Below are positions 16,788 to 24,523 of a stretch of DNA of 43,607 bases, piece by piece (positions within the stretch are counted from its first letter, which is position 1; each line of letters begins with the position of its first letter). Source of the stretch: Acetobacteraceae bacterium. Its GTDB lineage: Bacteria; Pseudomonadota; Alphaproteobacteria; Acetobacterales; Acetobacteraceae. The notes below the pieces were generated by a model that was not told where the DNA came from, did no database searches, and saw nothing but the letters and a program-made list of their open reading frames with translations. The DNA lies in assembly GCA_947371015.1 (NCBI GenBank), contig CANBNK010000028.1, forward strand, positions 1 through 43,607, given 5' to 3'. The position numbers and the translations under genes are program-made.

Positions 16788-17977
16788 GCGCGAACCTGCT
16801 CAACCCGCCGCAGGCTGCCAACATGCTGACCGCGGCGCTGGCCCGCACCGGCCCGCAGGACGCGCTGGCGCTGGCGCAATTGGTCCGCGAGGCCGTCGCC
16901 GCCGGCGCCGAGCGTCAGGCGCTGCATCTGCGCATGTCCGGCCTGAACGACCGGCTGAAGGCCGAGCATCACCACCGCCTGGTGCGGGAAGCGCTGGAAC
17001 CGCTGCTGCGCCCCACCCGCTCCCGCCTGTTCGAACTGCCGAATGGCGACCTGGTGGCGGTGGTGCCGCCGCGCAGCAACCATGTCGATGTCGCCCGCGC
17101 TGCGCTGGACGTGCTGCTGCACGCCGATGGCGAGCTGCCCGGCCAGGCCTATACCGTGCTGCGCCTGCCGCATCAGGCCGCTGCGCTGCTGGCGGTGGTG
17201 GAGGATTCGCTCGGCTCGGCCAGCGCCGCGCCCGCCCCGGCACTGACCGGCCGGTTCGATGCCGCCGGGCTGGCCGAGCTGGAGCGCGTGCTCGGTTCCG
17301 CCAGCCTGGCCGCGCATCTGCGCCAGCGACCGGTCTGCCGGCTGCGCCCGGGTGGCCAGGGGCCGGAGCCGGAGTGGCAGGAATACCGCGTCGCCACCAC
17401 GGAACTCTGCGCCACCTTGCTGCCCGGCGCCGCCCCGGCCGGCATGCCCTGGCTGCATCGCCGGTTGAAGCGCCTGCTGGACCGACGCCTGCTGGCCGAA
17501 CTGGCCCGGCCCGAGGACATCCGCCAGATGGGTCGCATTGGCCTGTCGCTGACCGTGCAGGGCCTGACCGACCCGGAATTCCTGCGGCTGGACAGCCTGC
17601 TGGGTCAGGATGCCCGCCGCCATGTCACGCTGGGCTTGAGCGTGTCCGAGCTGCTGGCCGACCCCGAGGGCTTCGCCTTCGCCGCCAGCTTCTGCCGGAC
17701 CCGCGGCTATCGGCTGGCGCTGGAGGAGGTGGAAGCCGCCACACTGACCTTGCTGCCGGTCGCGGGCTTGGGTGGAACCGGGTTGGCGGTGGACCTGCTG
17801 AAGCTGCGCTGGTCCTCGGCGTTGACCCAGCTGGGCGCTCGCCTGACCGAGGCGCTGCCCAGCCACCCCGACAGCGTGGTGTTGACCGGCGTGGACCGCG
17901 CGGCCGCCATCGGCTGGGGCTGGGAGAACGGCATCACCCTGTTCCAGGGCAGCCTGGTGGGCGTGCGCGGGCGGTAG
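16784..17977 (+). CDS. Degenerate EAL-domain protein, paralogue of the upstream gene
   Basis: This encodes 397 residues. The N-terminal ~170 residues include LHLRMSGLNDRLKAEHHHR and RLFELPNGDLVAVVPP, which I recall from an alphaproteobacterial EAL-type regulator family with a degenerate GGDEF-like front. The C-terminal ~170 residues keep the EAL skeleton (GYRLALEEVEAATLTLL, VDLLKLRWSSAL, then NGITLFQGSLVG), but the ExL and DDFGTG catalytic motifs are not present. It probably senses or binds something rather than hydrolysing c-di-GMP. Its ATG overlaps the preceding stop. The pair looks like a two-gene operon of unknown role. Confidence 0.65.
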   Translation: MSANLLNPPQAANMLTAALARTGPQDALALAQLVREAVAAGAERQALHLRMSGLNDRLKAEHHHRLVREALEPLLRPTRSRLFELPNGDLVAVVPPRSNHVDVARAALDVLLHADGELPGQAYTVLRLPHQAAALLAVVEDSLGSASAAPAPALTGRFDAAGLAELERVLGSASLAAHLRQRPVCRLRPGGQGPEPEWQEYRVATTELCATLLPGAAPAGMPWLHRRLKRLLDRRLLAELARPEDIRQMGRIGLSLTVQGLTDPEFLRLDSLLGQDARRHVTLGLSVSELLADPEGFAFAASFCRTRGYRLALEEVEAATLTLLPVAGLGGTGLAVDLLKLRWSSALTQLGARLTEALPSHPDSVVLTGVDRAAAIGWGWENGITLFQGSLVGVRGR

Positions 17978-18117
17978 CGGCGTTTTGCTTGGGGCCTGAG
18001 CGATCTCCGCTGTGGGGTCCGAGACAGCGGCGCTCGCCCTTCGTTCGGCGCGTCGCAGGCGGGGGGCTGACCAGGCTTCACACCGCCCGGCTTGGCGTCG
18101 GCCATCCCAGCCTGCAT

Positions 18118-18876
18118 ATGCAGCGCATGGAAACCCCCGCGCTGCTGGTCGAGAACCTGGTGAAACGCTACCGGCCGGAGGCCCGGCCCGCCGTGGCTGG
18201 TCTCAGCTTCACCCTGCCGCGCGGCCAGGTGCTGGGGCTGCTGGGCGGCAATGGCGCCGGCAAGACCACCACCATCGCCATGCTGCTAGGGCTGCTGGTG
18301 CCTACCTCCGGCCGCGTCGTCGCGCTGGGCCACGACATGGCGCGCGACCGCTTCAGCGCGCTGGCGCGGATGAACTTCTCCTCGCCCTATCTGGCGCTGC
18401 CGGCCAAGCTGACGGTGGCGGAAAACCTGCGCGTCTATGGCCACCTGTACGACGTGCATGGCCTGGAAGCGCGCATCGTCGAGCTGGCCGACCAGTTGCA
18501 GTTGAACGACTTCATCGACCGTGCCGCCGGCGACCTCTCGGCCGGGCAGAAGACCCGGGTGGCGCTGGCCAAGGCGCTGATCAACACGCCGGACCTGCTG
18601 CTGCTGGACGAACCCACCGCGAGCCTGGACCCCGATACCGGCGACTGGGTGCGCAGCTGGCTGGAACGCTACCGGGTCGAGACCGGCTGCGCGATCCTGC
18701 TGGCCAGCCACAACATGGCCGAGGTGGAACGGCTGTGCGACCAGGTGCTGGTGCTGAAGCAGGGCGAGGCGGTGGATCGCGGCAGCCCGGCTGACCTGCT
18801 GGAGAAATACGGCCGCGACGACTTGGAGCAGGTGTTTCTCGACATCGCCCGTGGCCGCCAGGGCGCGCCGGCCTGA
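18118..18876 (+). CDS. ABC transporter ATP-binding protein (ABC-2 exporter type), no permease nearby
   Basis: This encodes 252 residues. Walker A GGNGAGKTT is at 43-51, the signature LSAGQ at 140-144, Walker B LLLLDEPTAS near 160, and the switch histidine in LASHNM at 198. Where the Q-loop glutamine is expected, the sequence reads MNFSSPYLALPAKLTV, with no Gln. This is the layout of ATPases that energise ABC-2 polysaccharide, antibiotic or haem exporters. The start may be 18118 or 18127; neither has a clear ribosome site. The next genes encode an unrelated oxidoreductase, so its membrane partner is elsewhere. Confidence 0.85.
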   Translation: MQRMETPALLVENLVKRYRPEARPAVAGLSFTLPRGQVLGLLGGNGAGKTTTIAMLLGLLVPTSGRVVALGHDMARDRFSALARMNFSSPYLALPAKLTVAENLRVYGHLYDVHGLEARIVELADQLQLNDFIDRAAGDLSAGQKTRVALAKALINTPDLLLLDEPTASLDPDTGDWVRSWLERYRVETGCAILLASHNMAEVERLCDQVLVLKQGEAVDRGSPADLLEKYGRDDLEQVFLDIARGRQGAPA

Positions 18877-19000
18877 CGCCGCGGGCTGCCGTGCAACAGC
18901 CCCGGGGCGGCCCGCCGCGGCGCCCTGCCGCCACGACCATTGAGGCCGCGCCGCGCCAGGGCTAGGCTTGCCCCGGGAAATGTCCAAGCCGGAGGCGCCA

Positions 19001-19462
19001 ATGGCCGCCATCACGCTGACCGTCAACGGCCACCGCCACCAGGTGGCCGCCGAGGCGGATACGCCGCTGCTCTATGTGCTGCGCAACGACCTTGAGCTGA
19101 ACGGCCCGCGCTTCGGTTGCGGCCTGGGCCAGTGCGGTTCCTGCACCGTGCTGGTGGACGGCCAGCCGGCACGCTCCTGCATCACCGAGATCGGCGCGCT
19201 GCAGGGCCGCCGCATCACCACGCTGGAAGGGCTGGGCACGCCCGACAAGCTGCACGCGCTGCAACGCGCCTTCATCGCCGAGCAGGCGGCGCAATGTGGC
19301 TACTGCGCCAACGGCATGATCATGGCGGCCAAGGCGCTGCTGGACAGCAATGCCGAACCGAGCGAGCCGGAAATCCGCGACGCGCTGGCGCCCTACCTGT
19401 GCCGCTGCGGCACGCATAACCGCATCGTCGCCGCGGTGCAGCGCGCCGTCAGGGAGGGTTGA
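19001..19462 (+). CDS. [2Fe-2S] subunit of a xanthine-dehydrogenase-family oxidoreductase (IorA-type)
   Basis: This encodes 153 residues. The ferredoxin-like N-terminal domain has FGCGLGQCGSCTVLVDG and the next conserved Cys in ARSCITEI for the distal cluster. The helical domain has QCGYC and LCRCGTHNRIV for the cluster next to the molybdenum cofactor. The ATG at 19001 was chosen because GGAGG sits five bases upstream; an upstream in-frame ATG at 18980 lacks this. The catalytic subunit follows after 3 bp, so they form one operon. It should pass electrons from the Mo centre to an external acceptor, since no FAD subunit is present. Confidence 0.9.
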   Translation: MAAITLTVNGHRHQVAAEADTPLLYVLRNDLELNGPRFGCGLGQCGSCTVLVDGQPARSCITEIGALQGRRITTLEGLGTPDKLHALQRAFIAEQAAQCGYCANGMIMAAKALLDSNAEPSEPEIRDALAPYLCRCGTHNRIVAAVQRAVREG

Positions 19463-19465
19463 GCG

Positions 19466-21688
19466 ATGAACGCCATCACCCGCCGCGGCTTTGCCAGCGG
19501 CCTGCTGCTCAGCTTCAGCTTCGCGCCCGCGCTGGCGCAGCAGACCACGCCGCCGCAGCCTAAGCGCCTGCCCGGCAGCCTGCAGACCAATCGGCGGCTG
19601 GATGCCTGGCTGCATATCGGTGCCGACGGCAAGGTCACGGTCTGCACCGGAAAAGTAGAGATCGGCCAGGGCGCGGTGACCGCGCTGATGCAGATTGCCG
19701 CCGAGGAACTGGACATCCTGCCCGGCCGCATCACCATGGTCAGCGGCGATACCGCGCTGACACCGAATGAAGGGGTGACCAGCGGCAGCCAGAGCATGGA
19801 GATGGGCGGCACCGCCCTGCGCTTCGCCGCCGCCGAGGCCCGCGCGATATTGCTGGAAAAGGCCGCCGCCCGGCTGAATGCGCTGGCCGCGCAGCTGCGG
19901 GTGCAGGACGGCATGGTGACGGCGCCCAGCGGCAACGGCGTCAGCTATTGGGCGCTGGCCGAGGAGGGCCTGCTGCGCCGCGAGGCGACCGCCAGCGCCC
20001 GCCCAAAGCCGCCGAGCGAACACCGCATCGTCGGCCAGTCCTTCCCGCGCCTGGATATTCCCGCCAAGGTCACCGGCGGCGCCATCTTCGTGCAGGACAT
20101 GCGCCTGCCGGGCATGCTGTTCGGCCGCGTGGTGCGGCCGCCGAGCTACGCCGCACGGCTGCTCAGCATGGACCTGGACGCGGTGCGCAAGCTGCCCGGC
20201 GTGGTCGCGGTGGTGCATGATGGCCGCTTCCTCGGCGTGGTGGCGCAGCGCGAGGAACAGGCGGTGAAGGCCCGCCTGGCGCTGGCCGCGGCGGTGCGCT
20301 GGGACAACCCGCCCAGCCTGCCGCAACCCGCCGAGCTGCACACCCACCTGAAGACGCTGAAGGCGGACACCACCACCAGCAGCGAGAAGAAGGCCGAGGC
20401 CGCGCCCGTCGCGCAGCGGCTCACCGCCGCCTACACCAAGCACTATCTGGCGCATGCCAGCATCGGGCCGTCCTGCGCGGTGGCACAATACGCGACCGAC
20501 AAGGCCAGCCTGCATGTCTGGTCGCACACGCAAGGCGTGTTCCCGCTGCGTGGCGACATGGCCAAGGTGCTGGACCTGCCACTGGACAAGCTGCGCGTGA
20601 CGCATGTGCAGGGCAGTGGCTGCTATGGCCATAACGGTGCTGACGACGTGGCGCTGGACGCCGCGCTGCTGGCCCGCGCCGTACCGGGCAAACCCGTAAA
20701 GCTGCAATGGATGCGCGACGATGAGTTCGCCTGGGAGCCGTACAACCCGGCCATGGTGATCGAGGTTTCCGCCGGGCTTTCGGCGGAAGGCAAGATCGTG
20801 GACTGGACGCATGACGTGTTCAGCCAAGGCCACAACAACCGGCCCGGGAACCCGCAGAATGGCATCAACCTGATGCCGGCCTGGTTGCTGCAGACGCCGC
20901 ACGCCGCACCCTATCCGCGTGCCACCGCGCAGCCGGCCGGCGCCGGAGACCGCAATGCCGTGCCGCTGTACGACTTCCCCAACCAGAAGATCCTGCACCA
21001 CCTGATTCCGGTCGGGCCACTGCGGACCTCGGCGCTGCGGACGCTGGGCGCCTATGGCAATGTCTTCGCGCTGGAATCCTTCATGGACGAGCTGGCCGAG
21101 GCCGCGGGGCAGGACCCCATCGCCTTCCGCCTGGCGCATCTGAAGGACGCCCGCGGCCGGGCCGTGATCGAAGCCGCGGCCAAGCTGGCCGACTGGCAAC
21201 CCGGCGCACGCGGTGACGGCACGCATGGCCGCGGCTTCGGCTTCGCCAAGTACAAGGGCCTGTCCTGCTACTGCGCCTGCGTGGTGGATTTGGAACTGGA
21301 CCGCGCCACCGGCACCATCCGCATCATCAGCGCCTTCGCCGCCGCCGATGCCGGCCAGATCATCAACCCCGATGGCCTGCGCAACCAGATCGATGGCGGC
21401 ATCATCCAGGCCGTGAGCTGGACGTTGAAGGAGGCGGTGCAGTTCTCCCCCACCGGCATCACCAGCCTCGACTGGGACAGCTACCCGATCCTCACCTTCC
21501 CCGAGGTGCCGAAGGTGCAGACCGTGCTGCTGAACCAGCCGGACCAACCACCGTTGGGTTCCGGTGAGGCCAGCCAGGGCCCCGCCGGCGCCGCCATCGC
21601 CAATGCGCTGAAGCACGCCGCCGGCCTGCGCCTGCGCGCCTTCCCCTACATACCGGAGCGCGTCAAAGCCGCGCTGGAGCGGAGCTGA
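19466..21688 (+). CDS. Molybdopterin-binding catalytic subunit, IorB/aldehyde-oxidase type
   Basis: This encodes 740 residues. The N-terminus TRRGFASGLLLSFSFAPALAQ is a twin-arginine signal, so the folded enzyme is probably exported to the periplasm, presumably with the small Fe-S subunit. GKVEIGQGAVTALMQIAAEEL is the first cofactor-domain motif, and TSGSQSMEMGG and QGSGCYGHNGADDV follow. The C-terminal GSGEASQGPAGAA contains the expected base, Glu701. This two-subunit layout without FAD resembles isoquinoline 1-oxidoreductase and membrane aldehyde dehydrogenases. The substrate is an aldehyde or N-heterocycle, undetermined. GGGAGGG precedes the ATG. No XdhC-like maturation gene or cytochrome is adjacent. 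Confidence 0.9.
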   Translation: MNAITRRGFASGLLLSFSFAPALAQQTTPPQPKRLPGSLQTNRRLDAWLHIGADGKVTVCTGKVEIGQGAVTALMQIAAEELDILPGRITMVSGDTALTPNEGVTSGSQSMEMGGTALRFAAAEARAILLEKAAARLNALAAQLRVQDGMVTAPSGNGVSYWALAEEGLLRREATASARPKPPSEHRIVGQSFPRLDIPAKVTGGAIFVQDMRLPGMLFGRVVRPPSYAARLLSMDLDAVRKLPGVVAVVHDGRFLGVVAQREEQAVKARLALAAAVRWDNPPSLPQPAELHTHLKTLKADTTTSSEKKAEAAPVAQRLTAAYTKHYLAHASIGPSCAVAQYATDKASLHVWSHTQGVFPLRGDMAKVLDLPLDKLRVTHVQGSGCYGHNGADDVALDAALLARAVPGKPVKLQWMRDDEFAWEPYNPAMVIEVSAGLSAEGKIVDWTHDVFSQGHNNRPGNPQNGINLMPAWLLQTPHAAPYPRATAQPAGAGDRNAVPLYDFPNQKILHHLIPVGPLRTSALRTLGAYGNVFALESFMDELAEAAGQDPIAFRLAHLKDARGRAVIEAAAKLADWQPGARGDGTHGRGFGFAKYKGLSCYCACVVDLELDRATGTIRIISAFAAADAGQIINPDGLRNQIDGGIIQAVSWTLKEAVQFSPTGITSLDWDSYPILTFPEVPKVQTVLLNQPDQPPLGSGEASQGPAGAAIANALKHAAGLRLRAFPYIPERVKAALERS

Positions 21689-21691
21689 ACC

Positions 21692-22561
21692 ATGGCTGTC
21701 GTGCGCTTGGGTGATGTCACCATCACCTCCATCATCGAGGACCAGCAGGCTTGGTTTGACCCGCTGGATTTCTTCCCGGGGCTTACCGCCGAACGGCTGG
21801 AGGAGAACCGCGGCTGGCTGGAAGCCGGCGGTGCGCTGGACAAGTCCAACGGCAAGCTGGTGCTGTGCATGCAGTCCTGGCTGGTGCAGACGCCGCACCA
21901 CAACATCCTGATCGACACCTGCGTCGGCAACCACAAGCCGCGCCCGGCCCGGCCGTTCTGGAACATGCTGGACAGCCCGGCCTACATGGCCGCCTTCAAG
22001 GCCGCCGGCGTCACGCCCGAGAGCATCGACTACGTCATGTGCACCCACCTGCACGTGGACCATGTGGGCTGGAACACCAAGCAGGAAAACGGCCGCTGGG
22101 TGCCGACCTTCGGCAAGGCGCGCTACGTCTTCTCGCAGCAGGAATACACGCACTGGGAGGCCGAGGCGAAGACGCAGGACCTGCCGCATATCGTGGACAG
22201 CGTGCTGCCGATCGTCGCCGCCGACCGCGCCGACCTGGTGGCCAATGACTTCGTGCTGAACGACCTGGTCCGGCTGATGCCGACACCGGGCCATTCGCTG
22301 GACCATGTCGCGGTGCGCGTGGGCAAGCCGGGCAATGACGCCATCGCCACCGGCGACCTGATCCATTCCCCGTTGCAGGCCCGCTACCCCGAACAGGGCA
22401 TGCGCGCGGACTACGACACGAAGCAGGGCGCGGTGACGCGCCGCGCCTTCCTGGAAGCCTGCTGCGACACCAGCACGCAGATGTGCTTCGGCCACTTCCC
22501 GGCGCCCTCCACCGGCCGGATCAAGCGTTGGGGCGAAGGCTTCAAGGTGGAAGCGGTTTAA
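21692..22561 (+). CDS. MBL-fold metallo-hydrolase
   Basis: This encodes 289 residues. The metal-binding signature THLHVDHVGW (HxHxDH), then TPGHSLDH, GDLIHSP and a late GHFPAPSTG supply the usual dinuclear zinc ligands. The layout matches AHL-lactonase-like and general MBL hydrolases. The start is 3 bp after the molybdenum subunit stop, so it is probably the third gene of that operon and may process a lactone or ester product of the oxidoreductase; that link is inferred only from the operon. Confidence 0.85.
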   Translation: MAVVRLGDVTITSIIEDQQAWFDPLDFFPGLTAERLEENRGWLEAGGALDKSNGKLVLCMQSWLVQTPHHNILIDTCVGNHKPRPARPFWNMLDSPAYMAAFKAAGVTPESIDYVMCTHLHVDHVGWNTKQENGRWVPTFGKARYVFSQQEYTHWEAEAKTQDLPHIVDSVLPIVAADRADLVANDFVLNDLVRLMPTPGHSLDHVAVRVGKPGNDAIATGDLIHSPLQARYPEQGMRADYDTKQGAVTRRAFLEACCDTSTQMCFGHFPAPSTGRIKRWGEGFKVEAV

Positions 22562-22744
22562 GCCGGAGCGCTCGACGTTTTGCCCTGCGGACCGCGGCGC
22601 CGCCAACGGGAATGGCCCGCATGGGGATCGCAGCGCGCGACGGTTATGCCTGCGCGCGCCTGGTATTTGGAATGACCCGCCGCGCCGGCCCCTCGATGGC
22701 CGTGCCCGCGCGTGGTAGGTGGGACTGGAATGGAAGGGACGGAC

Positions 22745-23494
22745 ATGGCAGGCAGGCTGGCAGGTAAACGCTGCTTCGTGACGGCGGCGGGGCAGGGCAT
22801 CGGCCGCGCCAGCGCCATGGCCTTCGCGCGGGAAGGCGGCAGCGTGGTCGCCACCGACCGCGACGGCGCCAAGCTGGCCGACCTGGCCGCCATGGGCATC
22901 ACCACGCAGGCGCTGGACGTGACCGACGACGCCGCGGTGAAGGCGGCGCTGGATGCTGCCGGCCCGCTGGACGTGCTGTTCAACTGCGCCGGCTATGTCC
23001 ACCAGAACAGCATCGAAAGCTGCACCGACGAGGATTGGAACTTCGCCTTCGCGCTCAACGTGCGGAGCATGTGGCAGACCATCCGCGCGGCGCTGCCGGG
23101 CATGGTCGCCAAGGGCGGCGGCTCCATCGTCAACATGTCCAGTGCGTGCTCCAGCGTGAAGGGCGCGCCGAACCGCTTCCTCTACGGCACCACCAAGGCG
23201 GCCGTGGTCGGGCTGACCAAGTCGGTCGCCACCGACTACGTGGGCAAGAACATCCGCTGCAACTGCGTCTGCCCCGGCACCGTGGACACGCCCTCGCTGG
23301 AGGAGCGCATCGCCGCCAATGCCGCGGCCGCCGGTGGCATGGAGGCGGCGCGTGCTGCCTTCGTCGCCCGCCAGGCCATGGGCCGGCTGGCGGGGCCGGA
23401 GGAAATCGCCAGCCTGGTGCTGTATCTCGCCGCGCCGGAAAGTCAGTTCGTCACCGGCCAGGCCATCGTCATCGATGGCGGCTGGACGCTGTAG
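22745..23494 (+). CDS. SDR-family oxidoreductase, probable 2-keto-3-deoxy-L-fuconate dehydrogenase type
   Basis: This encodes 249 residues with an SDR fold. TAAGQGIGRASAMAF is the cofactor loop, with Ala in the usual TG position. TDRDGAKL follows strand 2 (NAD preference), then NCAG, NMSSACSSVKG and YGTTKAA (Tyr-x3-Lys). The C-terminus is GQAIVIDGGWTL. This set resembles the DHRS6/3-hydroxybutyrate and 2-keto-3-deoxy-L-fuconate dehydrogenase group. The downstream FAH-type hydrolase resembles the enzyme that cleaves the product, 2,4-diketo-3-deoxy-L-fuconate, which supports that assignment. The ATG at 22745 follows AAGGGACGG. Confidence 0.8.
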   Translation: MAGRLAGKRCFVTAAGQGIGRASAMAFAREGGSVVATDRDGAKLADLAAMGITTQALDVTDDAAVKAALDAAGPLDVLFNCAGYVHQNSIESCTDEDWNFAFALNVRSMWQTIRAALPGMVAKGGGSIVNMSSACSSVKGAPNRFLYGTTKAAVVGLTKSVATDYVGKNIRCNCVCPGTVDTPSLEERIAANAAAAGGMEAARAAFVARQAMGRLAGPEEIASLVLYLAAPESQFVTGQAIVIDGGWTL

Positions 23495-23574
23495 AGTTTT
23501 TTAAGTGGCTGATTCACGCCTTCGGTGATTCCACCTTCGGCGATCAGATGCAGGCTCTGAGAAAGGGATATACC

Positions 23575-24426
23575 ATGAAGCTGTTGCGCTACGGCCCCGC
23601 GGGCCAGGAAAAGCCAGGCATCCTCGATGCGTCCGGTGCCATCCGCGACCTCTCCGGCATCGTCGATGACATCGCCGGCGACGTGCTGGGGCCGAACGGG
23701 CTGAAGAAGCTCGCCTCGGTGGATGTGAACAGCCTGCCGAAGGTCGATGGCAATCCGCGCCTCGGGCCGCCGGTCTCCGGCATGAAGAACCTGTTCTGCA
23801 TCGGCCTGAACTACGCCGACCACGCCGCCGAGACCGGCAACCCGATCCCGAAGGAGCCGATCGTGTTCCTGAAATCGCTCGGCGCGCTGTGCGGCCCGGA
23901 TGACGACGTCATCATCCCGAAGAACTCGGTCAAGTGCGACTGGGAAGTCGAGCTCTGCGTCATCATCGGCACCAAGGCCACCTGCGTCACCGAAGGCGAG
24001 GCGCTGGGCCATGTCGCCGGCTATGCCGTCGGCAACGACGTGTCCGAGCGCGAGTGGCAGATCGAGCGCGGCGGCAGCTGGGACAAGGGCAAGGGCGCCG
24101 ATACCTTCGGCCCGGTCGGCCCCTGGCTGGTGACCAAGGACGAAGTGGCGGACCCGCACAACCTGTCGATGTTCACCGATGTCGATGGCGTGCGCATGCA
24201 GGACGGCAACACCCGCACGCTGATCTTCGGCATTCCGAAGCTGGTCAGCTATGTCAGCCACATGATCACGCTGCACCCGGGCGACGTGATCTTCACCGGC
24301 ACCCCGCCTGGCGTCGGCCTGGGCAAGAAGCCGAACCCGATCTTCCTGAAGCCGGGCCAGGTGATGAAGCTGGGCATCCAGGGCCTGGGCGAGCAGACGC
24401 AGAAGACGGTCGCCTACGGCGGCTGA
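23575..24426 (+). CDS. Fumarylacetoacetate hydrolase family protein, probable 2,4-diketo-3-deoxy-L-fuconate hydrolase
   Basis: This encodes 283 residues. The N-terminus MKLLRYGPAGQEKPGILDA and the core GLNYADHAAETG, DWEVELCVIIG and GYAVGNDVSEREWQ place it in the FAH fold with the metal-binding Glu/Glu/Asp set. TFGPVGPWLVTKDEV and FTGTPPGVGLG complete the signature. I recall close resemblance to hydrolases that split 2,4-diketo-3-deoxy-L-fuconate to pyruvate and lactate in the diketo-hydrolase route for L-fucose or L-rhamnose. AAAGGGA precedes the ATG. It is 80 bp after the SDR and probably co-transcribed. A ureidoglycolate-lyase annotation would be a weaker alternative. Confidence 0.85.
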   Translation: MKLLRYGPAGQEKPGILDASGAIRDLSGIVDDIAGDVLGPNGLKKLASVDVNSLPKVDGNPRLGPPVSGMKNLFCIGLNYADHAAETGNPIPKEPIVFLKSLGALCGPDDDVIIPKNSVKCDWEVELCVIIGTKATCVTEGEALGHVAGYAVGNDVSEREWQIERGGSWDKGKGADTFGPVGPWLVTKDEVADPHNLSMFTDVDGVRMQDGNTRTLIFGIPKLVSYVSHMITLHPGDVIFTGTPPGVGLGKKPNPIFLKPGQVMKLGIQGLGEQTQKTVAYGG

Positions 24427-24434
24427 GGCGAGCA

Positions 24435-24523
24435 GGGGCGGCGCTGGTCGCCGCCCCGATGGCGCCTGTATCGTCGCGCCAGAGGCGCGCCTACATGGTC
24501 GCGCCAGAGGCGCGCCTACATGG
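24435..24523. terminator. Hairpin plus tandem 25-bp repeat between convergent genes
   Basis: A 9-bp stem (24435-24443 with 24449-24457, loop CTGGT) follows the hydrolase stop. Two exact 25-bp tandem copies at 24474-24498 and 24499-24523 each form CGCGCC-AGA-GGCGCG hairpins, and a partial third copy begins at 24524. The repeated unit carries the last codons and stop of the opposing UxaA gene, so the gene end itself has been duplicated. It should terminate transcription from both sides. Confidence 0.7.

Noticed and set aside
14747-17866. A minus-strand open frame of about 1040 codons reading through the phosphatase and opposite the two EAL-like genes
   Set aside because: Only its last ~237 codons are a real protein (the phosphatase). 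The upstream extension is low-complexity antisense sequence.
18962-23002. A very long open frame on the minus strand opposite the Fe-S, molybdenum subunit, MBL and SDR genes
   Set aside because: It is antisense to four well-supported genes with clear motifs, has low-complexity His/Gln/Gly/Arg-rich translation, and no recognisable domain. It is a typical GC-rich shadow frame.
24427-24515. Intergenic palindromes considered as a riboswitch
   Set aside because: They lie between convergent gene ends, so terminator function explains them. No known riboswitch core was recognised.
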